From: Narthecium ossifragum
Lineage: Eukaryota > Streptophyta > Magnoliopsida > Dioscoreales > Nartheciaceae
Length of the DNA: 64,000 bases
Assembly: GCA_963920575.1 (NCBI GenBank)
Contig: OY986967.1
Span: 25,375,648-25,439,647 of the forward strand
Direction of reading: 5' to 3'
This document shows, piece after piece, positions 44,052 through 55,100 of the stretch. Position 1 is the first letter of the stretch, and the number at the start of each line of letters is the position of its first letter. The notes beneath the pieces were generated by a model, which was not told the origin of the DNA, did not search any database, and saw nothing but the letters and a program-made list of their open reading frames with translations. The position numbers were made by a program, and so were the translations under genes.

Positions 44052-47000
44052 GAGTCGCCGGAGAGCGCCGAGGCGCTGCAGAGGTGGCTGTCGGACTCCG
44101 GCCTTCCTCCGCAGAAGATGGGCATACAAAGAGTGGATGTGGGCGAGCGAGGCCTCGTCGCGTTGAAGAATATCCGCAAGGGGGAGAAGCTCCTCTTCGT
44201 TCCACCCTCCCTCGTCATCACCGCCGACTCTGTATGCCCTTTCATTCTAATGGATAAGATGAATTGGGTATTGTTTCTCTAAAATTGTGGATAAGAAGGT
44301 ATTATTAGCTTGGAATGAGATGCATCAATTATTATATGCACAAACTTTTGTGACCATTGTTGACATGAATTTACAATCTTGCTTTAATAGCATGGTGTTT
44401 TATATATACTTGAATCCTATCTAAAATAGTGGTTCTTGTATCCATTGGATTTGTATTACATTTATAGGAGTGGACCTCGAAGAAAGCAGGTGAGGTGTTA
44501 AGGCAAAGTTCTGTTCCAGACTGGCCACTGCTTGCTACGTATTTGATTAGTGAAGCAAGCCTCATGGATTCTTCTAGATGGAGTAGATATATCTCCGCCT
44601 TGCCTCGTCAGCCTTACTCGCTTCTATACTGGTATGTCTTGAACAATCTAATTTACATTGATCTTTGAACTATGGGTAGAATCAATGAGCAACAACTCCA
44701 TTTGAGCTGCAACTTTCTTCTAACCCTTTTCGTTGTAATTTGGGATGGAGTATTTTTCTCAGTTATCTTTTCTACAGTCATTTTATATTGTTGCAGGACA
44801 CGCGTGGAACTAGACACTTATTTAGTTGCTTCACAAATCAGGGAAAGAGCAATCCAGAGGATTAATGATGTGACTGGAACGTGAGCACTTCTTGGGTTGT
44901 ATTTTCTCCATATGGATGCTTTGCAGTTCATCTTAGTCCTAGGGTGAACATGCATCAATTTGTCCAAGTGTCCTGAATTCCAAGATGACATTTCAGTTGA
45001 ACTTTGATGGAAAGTATCCATATTCTTTACTTGGCAATATGTGTGGCATCAAACAACTGAAAAATGATCATAACATATTGAAATCATCTACATTTGATTA
45101 ATAGTGCTGTTCTTCTTGAGTATATCGTTCTTCTTTATACAAGTCATACTACAAAGCGTACAATGAACCATTTTTTTTGGGTGTCTTAAGTTGATAGAAT
45201 TGTCATTTAGTGTCTGATCAACACATATTGTGGGTATTATAATCAGCCATAAACTCTAAGGTGCATCTTTCTAATTAGTTACTCATCATGGATAATATGA
45301 TTATCATCTTGAAATTGCAGATGGTGGCCGCTGCGTCTAATAAAAGTACATCAAAGAATGGAATCAATTACCCTGAGATGGAGGAGCAAACTTTACAATT
45401 CATCTTGGACTGTTGTGAATCAAGCATTTCTAAGTATAACAAATTCTTGGAGGTAGGTAGTTATTTCTGTTCTTTCAGTGGAGAATACTCAAAGTGCTTT
45501 TTGAATAGTCTTGCCAGCTTCTGTGATAGCCTAATAAAGGTGAGATGGAAAGACTTTCTGTGTATGTCTCAATGCATGAGTATGGCATCATTGCTAGTTT
45601 TATCCTTGAATGAAATAAAAACAGGAGTAAGTCATATATATGTCATATGTCACCCTCAAATATTTGAAATATTTACTATGGTAAAAACCTAACCCAAGGT
45701 TGTGAAACGGCTAAAATGCCCTCACCATGTAGACTAGTTCTTGTAGGCCACAAAGATTTAGTGATACCTTACCACCTTATACCATGGAGGATATATTACC
45801 TATATAGTGGTGATTGTTACTTACTAGGGTTGTTTTGGGAAAATACCTTATCACAGTCTGCTACAAATGGTACTGTTAGGAATATCCTTGGTATATATAG
45901 CTTAAACTTAGTTGCAAATATGAAATGTAGGGGTGAGCTTTCGGTTTTCGGTTCGGTCTTCGGTCTAGAACTGAAGAACCGAACTTTTTTCGGTCCAGAA
46001 TTTTGAGAACCGAACTGAACCAAATTATACGTTAGAACCGAACCGAACTAATTCGGTCCAAAATTTTGAAAACCGAACCAAACCATATGTGTACTTATGT
46101 AGTATATAAAATAAAAAAACAATTATTTTACTAAAAAGTTCAGTTTTTCGGTTCTAACCGAAATTTATAATGAAGAACCGAATTTCTTAAAGTTAGAGAA
46201 CCGAACCGAATGGACCGAAGTTGTTCGGTTCGGTTTTGCTCACCCCAAATGAAATGACCACTAAGATTGTAGTAGGAAATATTTTAAGGAGAAATGTGAT
46301 ATTTAGAACTTTTTGAGGATGGATTATAGTGTTAAACCTAAGGAACTAGTATTTTTGGAGTCTCTGTATGTTGGCACCACTCTAAAGGAATCTACAATTC
46401 ATCTAGGACTGCTTGGTTGGAACAATGCCGTCACAGTTGCATCCCTACTTAGTTTCATGAATTTTATTCTTGAGAACTTTATTATGCTTTGGAATCTATT
46501 TTTGCACTAGCATCATTCACTACTTAGGTTGTTTAGGTTAGTAGTACTGGTACCACTCATGCTTCAGGTTCATGCAAAGAGATGAGAAAAAGAAGATTAG
46601 AGTCCCACTGTTCCTATGTTTCTTGTAATTCCAATCATGGCAGTCTATAATAACCCTGTTCTATTGCTAAATCATTGCTTTTATATTCTAGCGATCCGAT
46701 TCCATTTTAGAACTTGTAAAATGAAATGCATATTTGTGTGCTTGCAGGGAGGTAGTCCTTTCGATCCAATAACATCAAATGCCAAGCAAGCCAATCGGAC
46801 ATTTCTACTAAAGCAGCTGGCTATAGAGCTGTGCTCAAGCGAGCGGAGAATCTTGTTCCGTGCACAAAATGTAAGATGCTTTATAACTTCTGGAGGATAC
46901 TTCTGAATTCTTTTTCCGCACAACTCAGACAGATGTTAGGTTGATTATGATCATCAGATCCCTTCATCAATACTGTAAGATCCACACTGATAGACAAGTC

Positions 47001-47319
47001 TAAGGCAGTAATTTTTTCAGAAAAAGACCATATAACCACTGCTGGGAATTGACCATGTCTCATTTACTGCTATTGCTTTCTTCTTTGGAAAGCAAAATCT
47101 CAGGAGAATCCTTGTAAAACGATATCATCTGCACCTTTCTCTCAAACATCACTTACATTGTAGATTTGCATCTATCGATTGCATCACATGGCTACCATGT
47201 CATTTTTTATTACCTGCTTTGCGTGCTTGTAGGTTTTACGGAGGAGGTTAAGAGACTTGAGAAGTGGAGAATTAAGAGCCCTAACAATACTAAATGGATT
47301 CAGGAAGCTTTTCAAATAG
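44052..47319 (+). pseudogene. SET-domain protein gene, pTAC14-like, lacking its first and middle exons
   Basis: Six exons read cleanly: 44052-44231 (ESPESAEALQRWLSDSGLPP, GLVALKNIRKGEKLLFVPPS), 44468-44631 (VPDWPLLATYLISEASLM, YISALPRQPYSLLYW), 44797-44880 (QIRERAIQRINDVTG), 45321-45452 (AAASNKSTSKNGINYPEMEE), 46748-46870 (SPFDPITSNAKQANRTFLLK) and 47233-47319 (LRRRLRDLRSGELRALTILN). Order and content match the plant plastid SET protein pTAC14, part of the plastid RNA-polymerase complex. About 200 residues between the third and fourth exons are missing: the SET core with the NH motif and the 'GEQVFISYG' region. Only 440 bp of intron-like DNA lies there. Joining exons three and four breaks the frame. 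The first exon has no in-frame ATG and an upstream stop. So it is a partial copy or deleted gene. A hAT MITE sits in its fifth interval. Confidence 0.8.
45928..46248. mobile_element. 321-bp hAT MITE with 8-bp target duplication
   Basis: Ends taggggtgagc and gctcaccccaa, flanked by atgaaatg at 45920-45927 and 46249-46256. The interior is made of cggttcgg / ccgaacc motifs in both orientations. Its ends match the hAT terminal region at 4621-4795. Confidence 0.92.
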
Positions 47320-48398
47320 GCATATTCTCTGTTGCCTCAAGGCGTTTTGCTGGAGGAAGATTATCTGACTCCTTTTTTCTTCAGGGCAAGCTGCTGCTGC
47401 TGCTGTTTGGCTAGTATCTTCTTTTCTTAAAATAGCTCATAGTCTTTGAGAAACTACTACTCTTTTTCGATGTATTTTAATGCTAAGGCAGTTCATAGTA
47501 ACGAACTTGTTACTTATTGTCGAAAAAGTTTAGGTTTTGTAAATTTTAATGGTTTCAAAGCAAACTAATTGTGAGTCTTCAAGTACTGATTTAAACTTCA
47601 TTTAGTAGGGAAAGGAGGTATTACTATTACCTATCAGCTGCAGTGAATTTAATCAGCATTCCTCCAAATGTAAGCTACTCCTTTGCTATGCAGATTAAGA
47701 TATGACAGTAGTGACACTGGAAAAACATCGAATTCTAGCCAGGATGGTTGTCTTAAATCTGATCAATATATGAAACAGATATCTGTGATTGCTATATAGT
47801 TGCTTTCAGATGCAAGCAGATCAAACAGTGTCTCCTAGTTTTCTCTGGGATGCAAGCAAGCTGCAAACAAGATTTGGTGCATGTCTCTTCTAAAACTCAA
47901 GACCTTTATGCTTCATTCAGGCTTTGAAATAAATTTTGACAGTGGATTATAGGAATATTTGTTTCTGTACGTTTCCTAGCAACTTTCAATATAAAGAGCC
48001 GAACTAGTAGCTGTTTTTTCCAAAAAAAAACTAAAATAAAAAGGGCGGCTAAATAGATAGGAGTTTTTTTTTCGGGGGAAGGGATTTCAGCATCATAAAA
48101 TGAACTTATTCCGTTAAAAAAACACTAAACATAAGATTTGGGTCCTTAACATCATTTTACACCACCAAATACACATATACCCTTCTCTCCATTACTATCA
48201 CAAGCTCCTCCCCTCTCAAATCCTCTTCTCTCCATTACTATCACCAGCTCCTCCCCTCTCAAATCCGATGTCGCAAGCGGCTTGATCTTCACCGACGGAA
48301 GATGAGAGGGGATAGAAGAGGAAGATGACAGGAAGAGGAGAGGACTTGTGGCGGTGGCGGCGCCGGAACCCAACCCCACATGAAAACTAACACACAAA
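47320..48398. other. No gene seen
   Basis: Probably 3' UTR and flank of the SET-domain gene, then DNA with a ~50-bp repeat ('ctctccattactatcaccagctcctcccct', at about 48187 and 48229) just before the aspartic-protease fragment. Confidence 0.4.
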
Positions 48399-48757
48399 AT
48401 GAAGGTCCTTCTGATCAGCATTAGCATTTTTTTAGCACTTCTCAACCATGCTCATGCGTTAGCATCGGCAAACTCCACTGTTGGATTCAGCCTCAAGCTT
48501 CTCCATTGGGATAGCCCTGAATCCCCTCTCTACCAAGCCAACCTCACCACCGCAGAACGTCACTGGCAGCTCCTCCGCTTCCCAAAGTCAACCATCCGCT
48601 GGCTGGAGTCTAGCATTGCCGAGCAGCAGCCCATGGATAGAAGCAACATCCGTCCCATCATCCAGCAAGAGAGGGGGGGGTTACATCATTCAACTCTTTA
48701 TTGGTACCCCCTAGGCAACTACCCTCTCCACCTCATATTCAGTGTGGAATTCTCTCA
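48399..48757 (+). pseudogene. Aspartic protease (nepenthesin/CDR1-like), 5' fragment
   Basis: Starts with a signal peptide (MKVLLISISIFLALLNHAHA), then a propeptide with GFSLKLLHWDSPESPLYQAN and NIRPIIQQERG. A frameshift in a run of eight G (48673-48680) follows, then GGGYIIQLFIGTP in another frame and YPLHLIF in the first frame again. This is the start of a secreted A1-family aspartic protease of the CDR1/nepenthesin type. The sequence degenerates exactly where the catalytic DTGS motif is due, and merges into the pyrimidine minisatellite. It is dead. Confidence 0.8.
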
Positions 48758-49770
48758 TCTTCTTTTTCATTGTTCTCTTTTTTATTTTCTACTAATGTTC
48801 ACGATGTGGTTTGGTGTATTCTCTTTTCTTTTTTTTACTGCTGTTCATGAATGAGTTTTGTGTATCCTCTTTTCTCTTTTTCACTATTCTCTTTTTTCTT
48901 TTTCACTGATGTTCACGGGTGGGTTTTGTGTATTCTCTTTTCTTTTTTTTCCTTTTCACTTATGTTCACGAATGGGTTTGGTGTATTTTCTTTTCTCTTT
49001 TTCACTATTCTCTTTTCTCTTTTTCACTATTCTCTTTTCTCTTTTTCACTATTCTCTTTTCTCTTTTTCATTGATGTTCACAAATGGGTTTGGTGTTCAT
49101 GAGTATTCTCTTTTTCACTATTCTCTTTTCTTTTTTTCACTCATGTTCACGAGTGGGTTTGGTGTATTCTTTTTTCTCTTTTTCAATATTCTCTTTTTCA
49201 CTGATGTTCACGAATGAGTTTGGTATATTCTCTTTTCTCTTTTTTACTATTCTCTTTTCTCTTTTTTACTATTCTCTTTTCTATTTTTCACTCATGTTCA
49301 CGAGTGGGTTTGATGTATTCTCTTTTCTCTTTTTCACTATTCTCTTTTCTATTTTTCACTCATGTTCACGAGTGGGTTTAATGTATTCTCTTTTCTATTT
49401 TTCACTCATGTTCACGAGTGGGTTTAATGTATTCTCTTTTCTCTTTTTCACTATTCTTTTTTCTCTTTTTCACTATTCTCTTTTCTCTTTTTCACTGATG
49501 TTCACGAATGGGTTTGGTGTATTCTCTTTTCTCTTTTTCACTAATGTTTATGAATGAGTTTGGTGTTCATGAGTATTCTCTTTTCACTTTTTCACTATTC
49601 TCTTTTTTATTTTCCACTAATGTTCACGAGTGGGTTTGGTGTATTCTCTTTTCTCTTTTTCACTGATGTTCATAAATGGGTTTGGTGTTCATGAGTATTC
49701 TTTTTTCTTTTTCACTATTCTCTTTTTTTATTTTCCACTAATGTTCACGAGTGGATTTGGTGTGACCATT
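48751..49770. repeat. 1-kb pyrimidine-rich minisatellite
   Basis: Irregular alternation of two modules, 'attctcttttctctttttcact' and 'gatgttcacgaatgggtttggtgt'. Composite units are mostly 70-110 bp. One strand is nearly all C and T between the second modules. Frames such as FSLFHYSLFSF are repeat artefacts. Confidence 0.95.
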
Positions 49771-50761
49771 AGTGCTGAGCTAAGGAGGACAAATGGGAGG
49801 CCACGATGATCAAGGCATGCAAAGAATTGGGAGCGGAATGAGAGTGGCTTGGTGAGATTAAAAGAGGGGAGGGGAGGGGAGACGAGGGTCGGGGAGAGAG
49901 GAAGAGGACCAGGGAAAGGGCACAGTGGAACAGTGACTGAGATGTTGGAATGGAAAAAGGAGGATGGGCCGGTAAATGGAGAGAGAGAGAGATACCTGTG
50001 TGTGATTAGGTCATGAGTGGCTTATGATTTCCATGGGTTGTGTTTGTTTAGAGTAGTATGTTACAAGCTAGAGAGAGAGAGAGAGAGAGGGGAGGGAGAC
50101 AGGGAGTCTATAGGGTAGGGATCGTGTAGGTTAAACTAGTATTGTGATAAAGGGATGGAGAGTGAGATGTGAGAGAGTTGCAGGGTTCCAAAAGTGGGAA
50201 AAGTTCTGTGTATGAGAGAGAGGAAGAGAGGGAGAGAGGGGAAGGGGAGGGGAGCGTGGAGGGGGACAGGAGGGGGAGAGGACCTCGGGAGAGGGACGGC
50301 GACAAGAGAAAGGGAAGAGGGACGGCGACAGGAGAAAGGAAAGAGGCACGGGGAGAGGAGGGGGATGATGGAGTTATAGTTGGGATTAGGATTTGGGTTA
50401 TCGGATAAAAAGATCATCAAAAATACATAACCAATCATAACTATTCATAATTAATGTAAAATGGTGTTAAGATCTTAAATCTAATGATAAGGGTGTACAC
50501 ATCAATAAGTTTCATAAATTTAATGTAAACACCAATTATTATTTTTTTTTGTTAAAAATATAACAAGTGGATGTGCAAAAAAAACCTTTTTATTAAAATC
50601 TCAGGAGAATGATGTTTTCTACTCAAGCCTAATAAAGAGTTCACGGATACAATGTTTCCATCCTAGCACTTCCTTGAGAAAAGTAGTTTTTTCAATGTTA
50701 CCTGATGATCACACTTATATAACACCCATGGAAATTCAAATCAAGATGCTAGTTCTTACTG
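49771..50761. other. No gene seen; purine-rich tracts
   Basis: Long G/A-rich stretches (about 49860-50000 and 50205-50370, with 'gagagagagag' runs), then AT-rich DNA. Open frames on both strands are low-complexity. Confidence 0.5.
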
Positions 50762-50925
50762 CATGTTTGGTATGGGGTTAAAAAAAATGGAGTTAAAGAA
50801 AATGGAGTTAAGAGGGAATAGGGTTAGAAAAAGTGGGGATAAGAAATGAGGATAGAAAAAAATAAAGTGATGATGGTTGATAGAATGAGTATTGTAGTTT
50901 TTTTTTTCTAATAAATAGATGTTGA
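50762..50925. mobile_element. Tourist-like MITE ('ggggtta' family), third copy, eroded
   Basis: Starts catgtttggtatggggtta, with gttagaaaaagtggggata inside as in the copies at 17.7 and 35.6 kb. The right end is not visible. Confidence 0.45.
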
Positions 50926-50933
50926 CCATTAAT

Positions 50934-51113
50934 GCCCTGTTTGGCGACCGGATTTCTCACCCGGATTTGAGCTCCACCCTCGTTACAAATCCTGGACCCA
51001 CCCCAAAATTTGAGCTCCACCCTTGTTGGCCAACGACATGTGGTACCATGTCGGTGGCCAACGAGACCTCATTGCCCTCCACCATCGTTACAAATATGGT
51101 CGCCAAACAGGGC
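50934..51113. mobile_element. 180-bp MITE with 16-bp inverted ends
   Basis: gccctgtttggcgacc at the left and its exact reverse complement ggtcgccaaacagggc at the right, flanked by ttaat at 50929-50933 and 51114-51118. The ends plus a TTA/TAA core suggest the PIF/Tourist type. Confidence 0.88.
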
Positions 51114-51118
51114 TTAAT

Positions 51119-52142
51119 AGTGATGTGTTGTTTCAGGTGGGATTTGAGGATAGTGAGTGTTGTCAATCAGTTTTTAATCAAGACCATTCTTAGGCGGCAT
51201 GCCCGCTTTGAATTCTTTATGAAGATCAACACGAACCCAGTTTCGTTGATGAAGATGGCATGCTTAGGATCTTGCTTTACCATGACTTCAGCACCTCCCC
51301 TCATGGTTGCACTCTTTGCCCTCCTAACCTGTGAAAGGTACTGTCATAAGTTATTTTGTGACACATCATAGCTCTATGTGATGGATTACTAATGCTTGAT
51401 CCTATGATGAACAGAGAAAGATCATAGAGAGGATACAAGCATCGGCGTGCAAAAAACAATTCATCTAACTCTGCGATGGCAAATGAGACTTCTGCTCATC
51501 GTTGAAGTTGCGGGAAGTGGACTACGTGATGCCGAGGAAGAACTACCCATCGTGATGCCGAGGAAGAACTACCCATCGTGATGCCGAGGAAGAACTACCC
51601 TATGTGGTCTTATATTTTCATATTTTTTGTGCATTTTTATGATTTATTAGCAAGAGAAATGCAAAACCGTGCTGGGGCTATGGTGCGTACTAGTTTATCA
51701 TAAATGACAAAAGAAGTAGAAATTCATACTCTGTTCCAATCATAAATATTCATAATACGAGCTTCAAAATAGAATAGTTAGGCTCTTTCTTTGCTTCAGT
51801 TCATAATTATTGGTTAATAGCCATACTTTGGAGTTTGTGGATCAAAGTGTTTGCATCCGTATTCCTCATAATTTAACCAGAGTTCCACTTTTGTTATAGA
51901 GATTTGATGGAAGTAAAATTTAAGGACCAATATGCTAAAAACACTTCCATGGGTATTCGGCCCGTTTCATATGGGCCGGGTCTGAACGCACACGCTAGAT
52001 CCGAATAGCGAGCATGGACCATGCCGGATCTGGATCCGATTAGTCTGTTCCGTTGCCTCGCAAAGCAATCGAAGGGATAAGAGCTCGATGGTGCTTCAAT
52101 TCTCTCCCTCTCGCGCGGACTGAGAGAGTGGTGGACCGAGCC
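51119..52142. other. No confirmed gene; 26-bp tandem repeat
   Basis: 51119-51420 might hold broken coding sequence (a frame reads MLRILLYHDFSTSPHGCTLC) but I do not recognise it. Three copies of gtgatgccgaggaagaacta plus cccatc lie at about 51527-51605. A block around 'cataattattggttaatagc' recurs at about 51808 and 56229. The promoter and leader of the IGPS gene must lie at the right. Confidence 0.45.
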
Positions 52143-55100
52143 ATGGATGCGATCTCCATTGGAACTCCCTCGAGGGTTAGGGCTGGGTTTCCTATTTCTA
52201 GGTTTAGCTCAGCTAAATCGGGGAAGAATCTCCTCTGTGGGAAATTGATTTGGGGAAATTTGATGAATAGCATGCGCACATCGGCTCCTCTTCGCTGCCA
52301 GAGCCCTGACAAGGTCTGTAAGATTCTTGTCGATCTTGCATCTTTCCTTCTCTCTATTCTTGGGATTTCTTGGTAACGTGATTTTTTTGGGGTTTCTTTA
52401 TTGCCATTACTGCGAGAAACGGAATACGAAATGGAGTTTTGAATTCTATGTTTAGTGTTGAATTTTTTTAATTTTTTTTTGCGGGTTTTCGATTGAAAAG
52501 TGGAAGTTTTGAGGATTCTAGATTGTATTATTTGGTGCTAAGATGTGGTTGCAAAGAAGCAATTAAATAATCTCCGGTTTTCTTGAAGATTAAGCACTTT
52601 TGGCAGTCGGCACTGCTTGCCTGCTTTCCTGGACAATGGATTTTCTGGCCACTTTCGCTAATAATTATCAGTACTTCGCATTGTCTACATATTGGCTTAA
52701 CCAATGACTCAAGAAGGCAATGCCAAATGAGACTGATCATCTCTTATGCCTAAAAGCAACTTTTTCCCCCTCTTCTACTTTATCGATTCAGCAAAGTTAG
52801 CAGAATTCCTCTGAGCAGCTCACAATTTGTACTATGATCTGTATAATGGTAAACCGTTTTCTTCTGATTACACTCGACTGTTTTGTTGATTTTTTGAAAA
52901 ACTAGTTTTTCACTTTATTATGCTGTTTGAACGTTTCCTGCAGAAATATCTCTACTTTTGTTTCAGGAATCGAGGGATGCATGTGTGACGGTAACTGATA
53001 CCACTGATTAGATTGCAAATTCAGTTGAAATCAGGGAGCGGGAAAGTGGGAAGTCAATAGATGATGTAGCTGCAAGCCAGGGCATACAAATTAGAAGACG
53101 TCCTCCAACAGGGCCCCCGATCCATCATGTTGGCCCTTTTGAGTTCCGGCTGGAGAATGAGGGGAACACTCCACGCAACATTTTGGAGAAGATAATTTGG
53201 GACAAGGACATAGAAGTCGCGAAGGCACTTTCAAAACCATAACTAACTAATTAAGAGAAGATTCTTTTGAATGGAGGGGCTCAAACTCCTTTTCTTCTGG
53301 CTTGGCTTTCCAGCTAAAAGAGAGAAGACCTCTAGGGATGCTGAAAAAGGCACTTGAAGATGCTCCTCCTGTTAGAGATTTTATTGGGGCTTTAAAGGCT
53401 TCCTATCAGAGAACCGGTATGCCTGCTTTGATTGCTGAGGTGAAAAAGGCTTCTCCGAGCAGAGGGGTGCTCCGAGAGGACTTTGACCCCGTGAGATTTG
53501 TTATAATTCTGGAAGGATAATTTTTTATTCATATGTACGGGGTAAAAATGGACATGTGACTGCATATAGGGACAAATTTCAGGACTAGCTTACACAGTAT
53601 GTTTTGAACATTTTTGATGAGGATGGATCATGGCACGTTGCAGGTTCATCAATTTAATTTGTAAAATTTTTCCTCAAAAAGGTGCTCTACATGATTCATC
53701 GTTTGTTCTTTCTTTCCTGAAGCCACATAGGTTTATGTTCTTGGGAAATTTTGTTTTCAAGAGTATGAGGATAAGCTTTTTATTATGCTAGTTATTGTTA
53801 CTTCATCAGATAACCAACTGTATCTTCGTTAATTCTCCGATCATGTTTGTCTTCGTCGCTATCATCATCATCCCTATTGTGGCTATCAATTACTTATATT
53901 TTGTCTAGTTTTATGAACCAGCTTTAGAATGTAATGCTGAAATATTTGTCTTCACCACAATCACAAGTCTCCTTCATCAGCAGTTTTACTTTTCACTACT
54001 TTTGGCACCCCCCTCAAATTCACTAAATGTTCACCATTATGCATTACCAAGCCTGATAGCTGATTGGGTTCATAACAGATTCAGATAGCTGATGCTTATG
54101 AGAAAAATGGAGCAGCATGCTTAAGCGTTTTGACCGATGAAAAGTACTTTCAGGTAAGTATACTCCACTTTCACTCGGTTGTGGAACTTTAAAATGTATA
54201 CATTTAGTCGTCTCTGTAAAATTTCTTGATTGGTCACCCTTGTTTTGTATTTCATGTAGGGAAGTTTTGATAATTTGGAGGCTATACATAACGCTGGAGT
54301 TAAGGTTTGTAGCGATTGTTCAGTAGTTTCTTCTTAGTGCCTTAGCCATTTTATGTTACTGGCTCTGCATTTCTTTTGTCTCTCACAGCATGACTATAGT
54401 GTCTAGATTTGCACTTGTAGTGTCCTCTCCTGTGCAAAGAGTTCATTATTAATGCTTGGCAAATTTACTATGCTCGATCAAAAGGTGCAGACGCAATTCT
54501 CTTAATTGCTGGTGTTTTGCCTGATCTGGATATCAAATATATGACCAAAATCTGCAAAATGCTTGGCCTAGCAGCATTAGTGGAGGTCTGTAACCTTTCT
54601 TTACAGCTCTTCATTTTTTCTTATAGAGTTGCTCTTCTCATCACTTGGAAACATATTTTTTTGCTATTGTTTGAACCCGGTTTGGCCTTTATCTTAAAGG
54701 AAACTTCATATAGGATTTGACCTTGGTCTGGAAAGAAGGATTATGACCTCATTGTCTAGAAATTTCTAAAGATGTGTTGGTGGAAAACTAGTGTGCAGAT
54801 TGCTCAACTGCACGATTTCTTATGTCACTGTTAGAATGAAGCGAGGAGCATATGATTCTGTTTCTAGAATCCTCCAAATAAACCTTTGATAGTATGATAC
54901 ATGAGTCTGATTTGCATTTTTATTGGTTTTAGATCTTGTTGGCATGCCATCTTTTTGATGGATTTTCTGGGCTGTATATCTGATGTTATATGTACTGTTT
55001 CTACCGTGTTTTAAGCATTTGGTGGTCATCTTAGGGACCTCTGATCAGTTTGCTAGAGTATTTAGCTTAGCAGATGCGATGTCTCGGCTTTACATCTTAA

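Noticed and set aside
48851..49557. Open frames rich in Phe, Ser and Leu resembling a membrane protein
   Set aside because: Translation of a CT-rich minisatellite in several frames; no conserved domain.
51119..51371. Possible coding remnant after the 180-bp MITE
   Set aside because: No family recognised, stops in the readable frame, no splice pattern.
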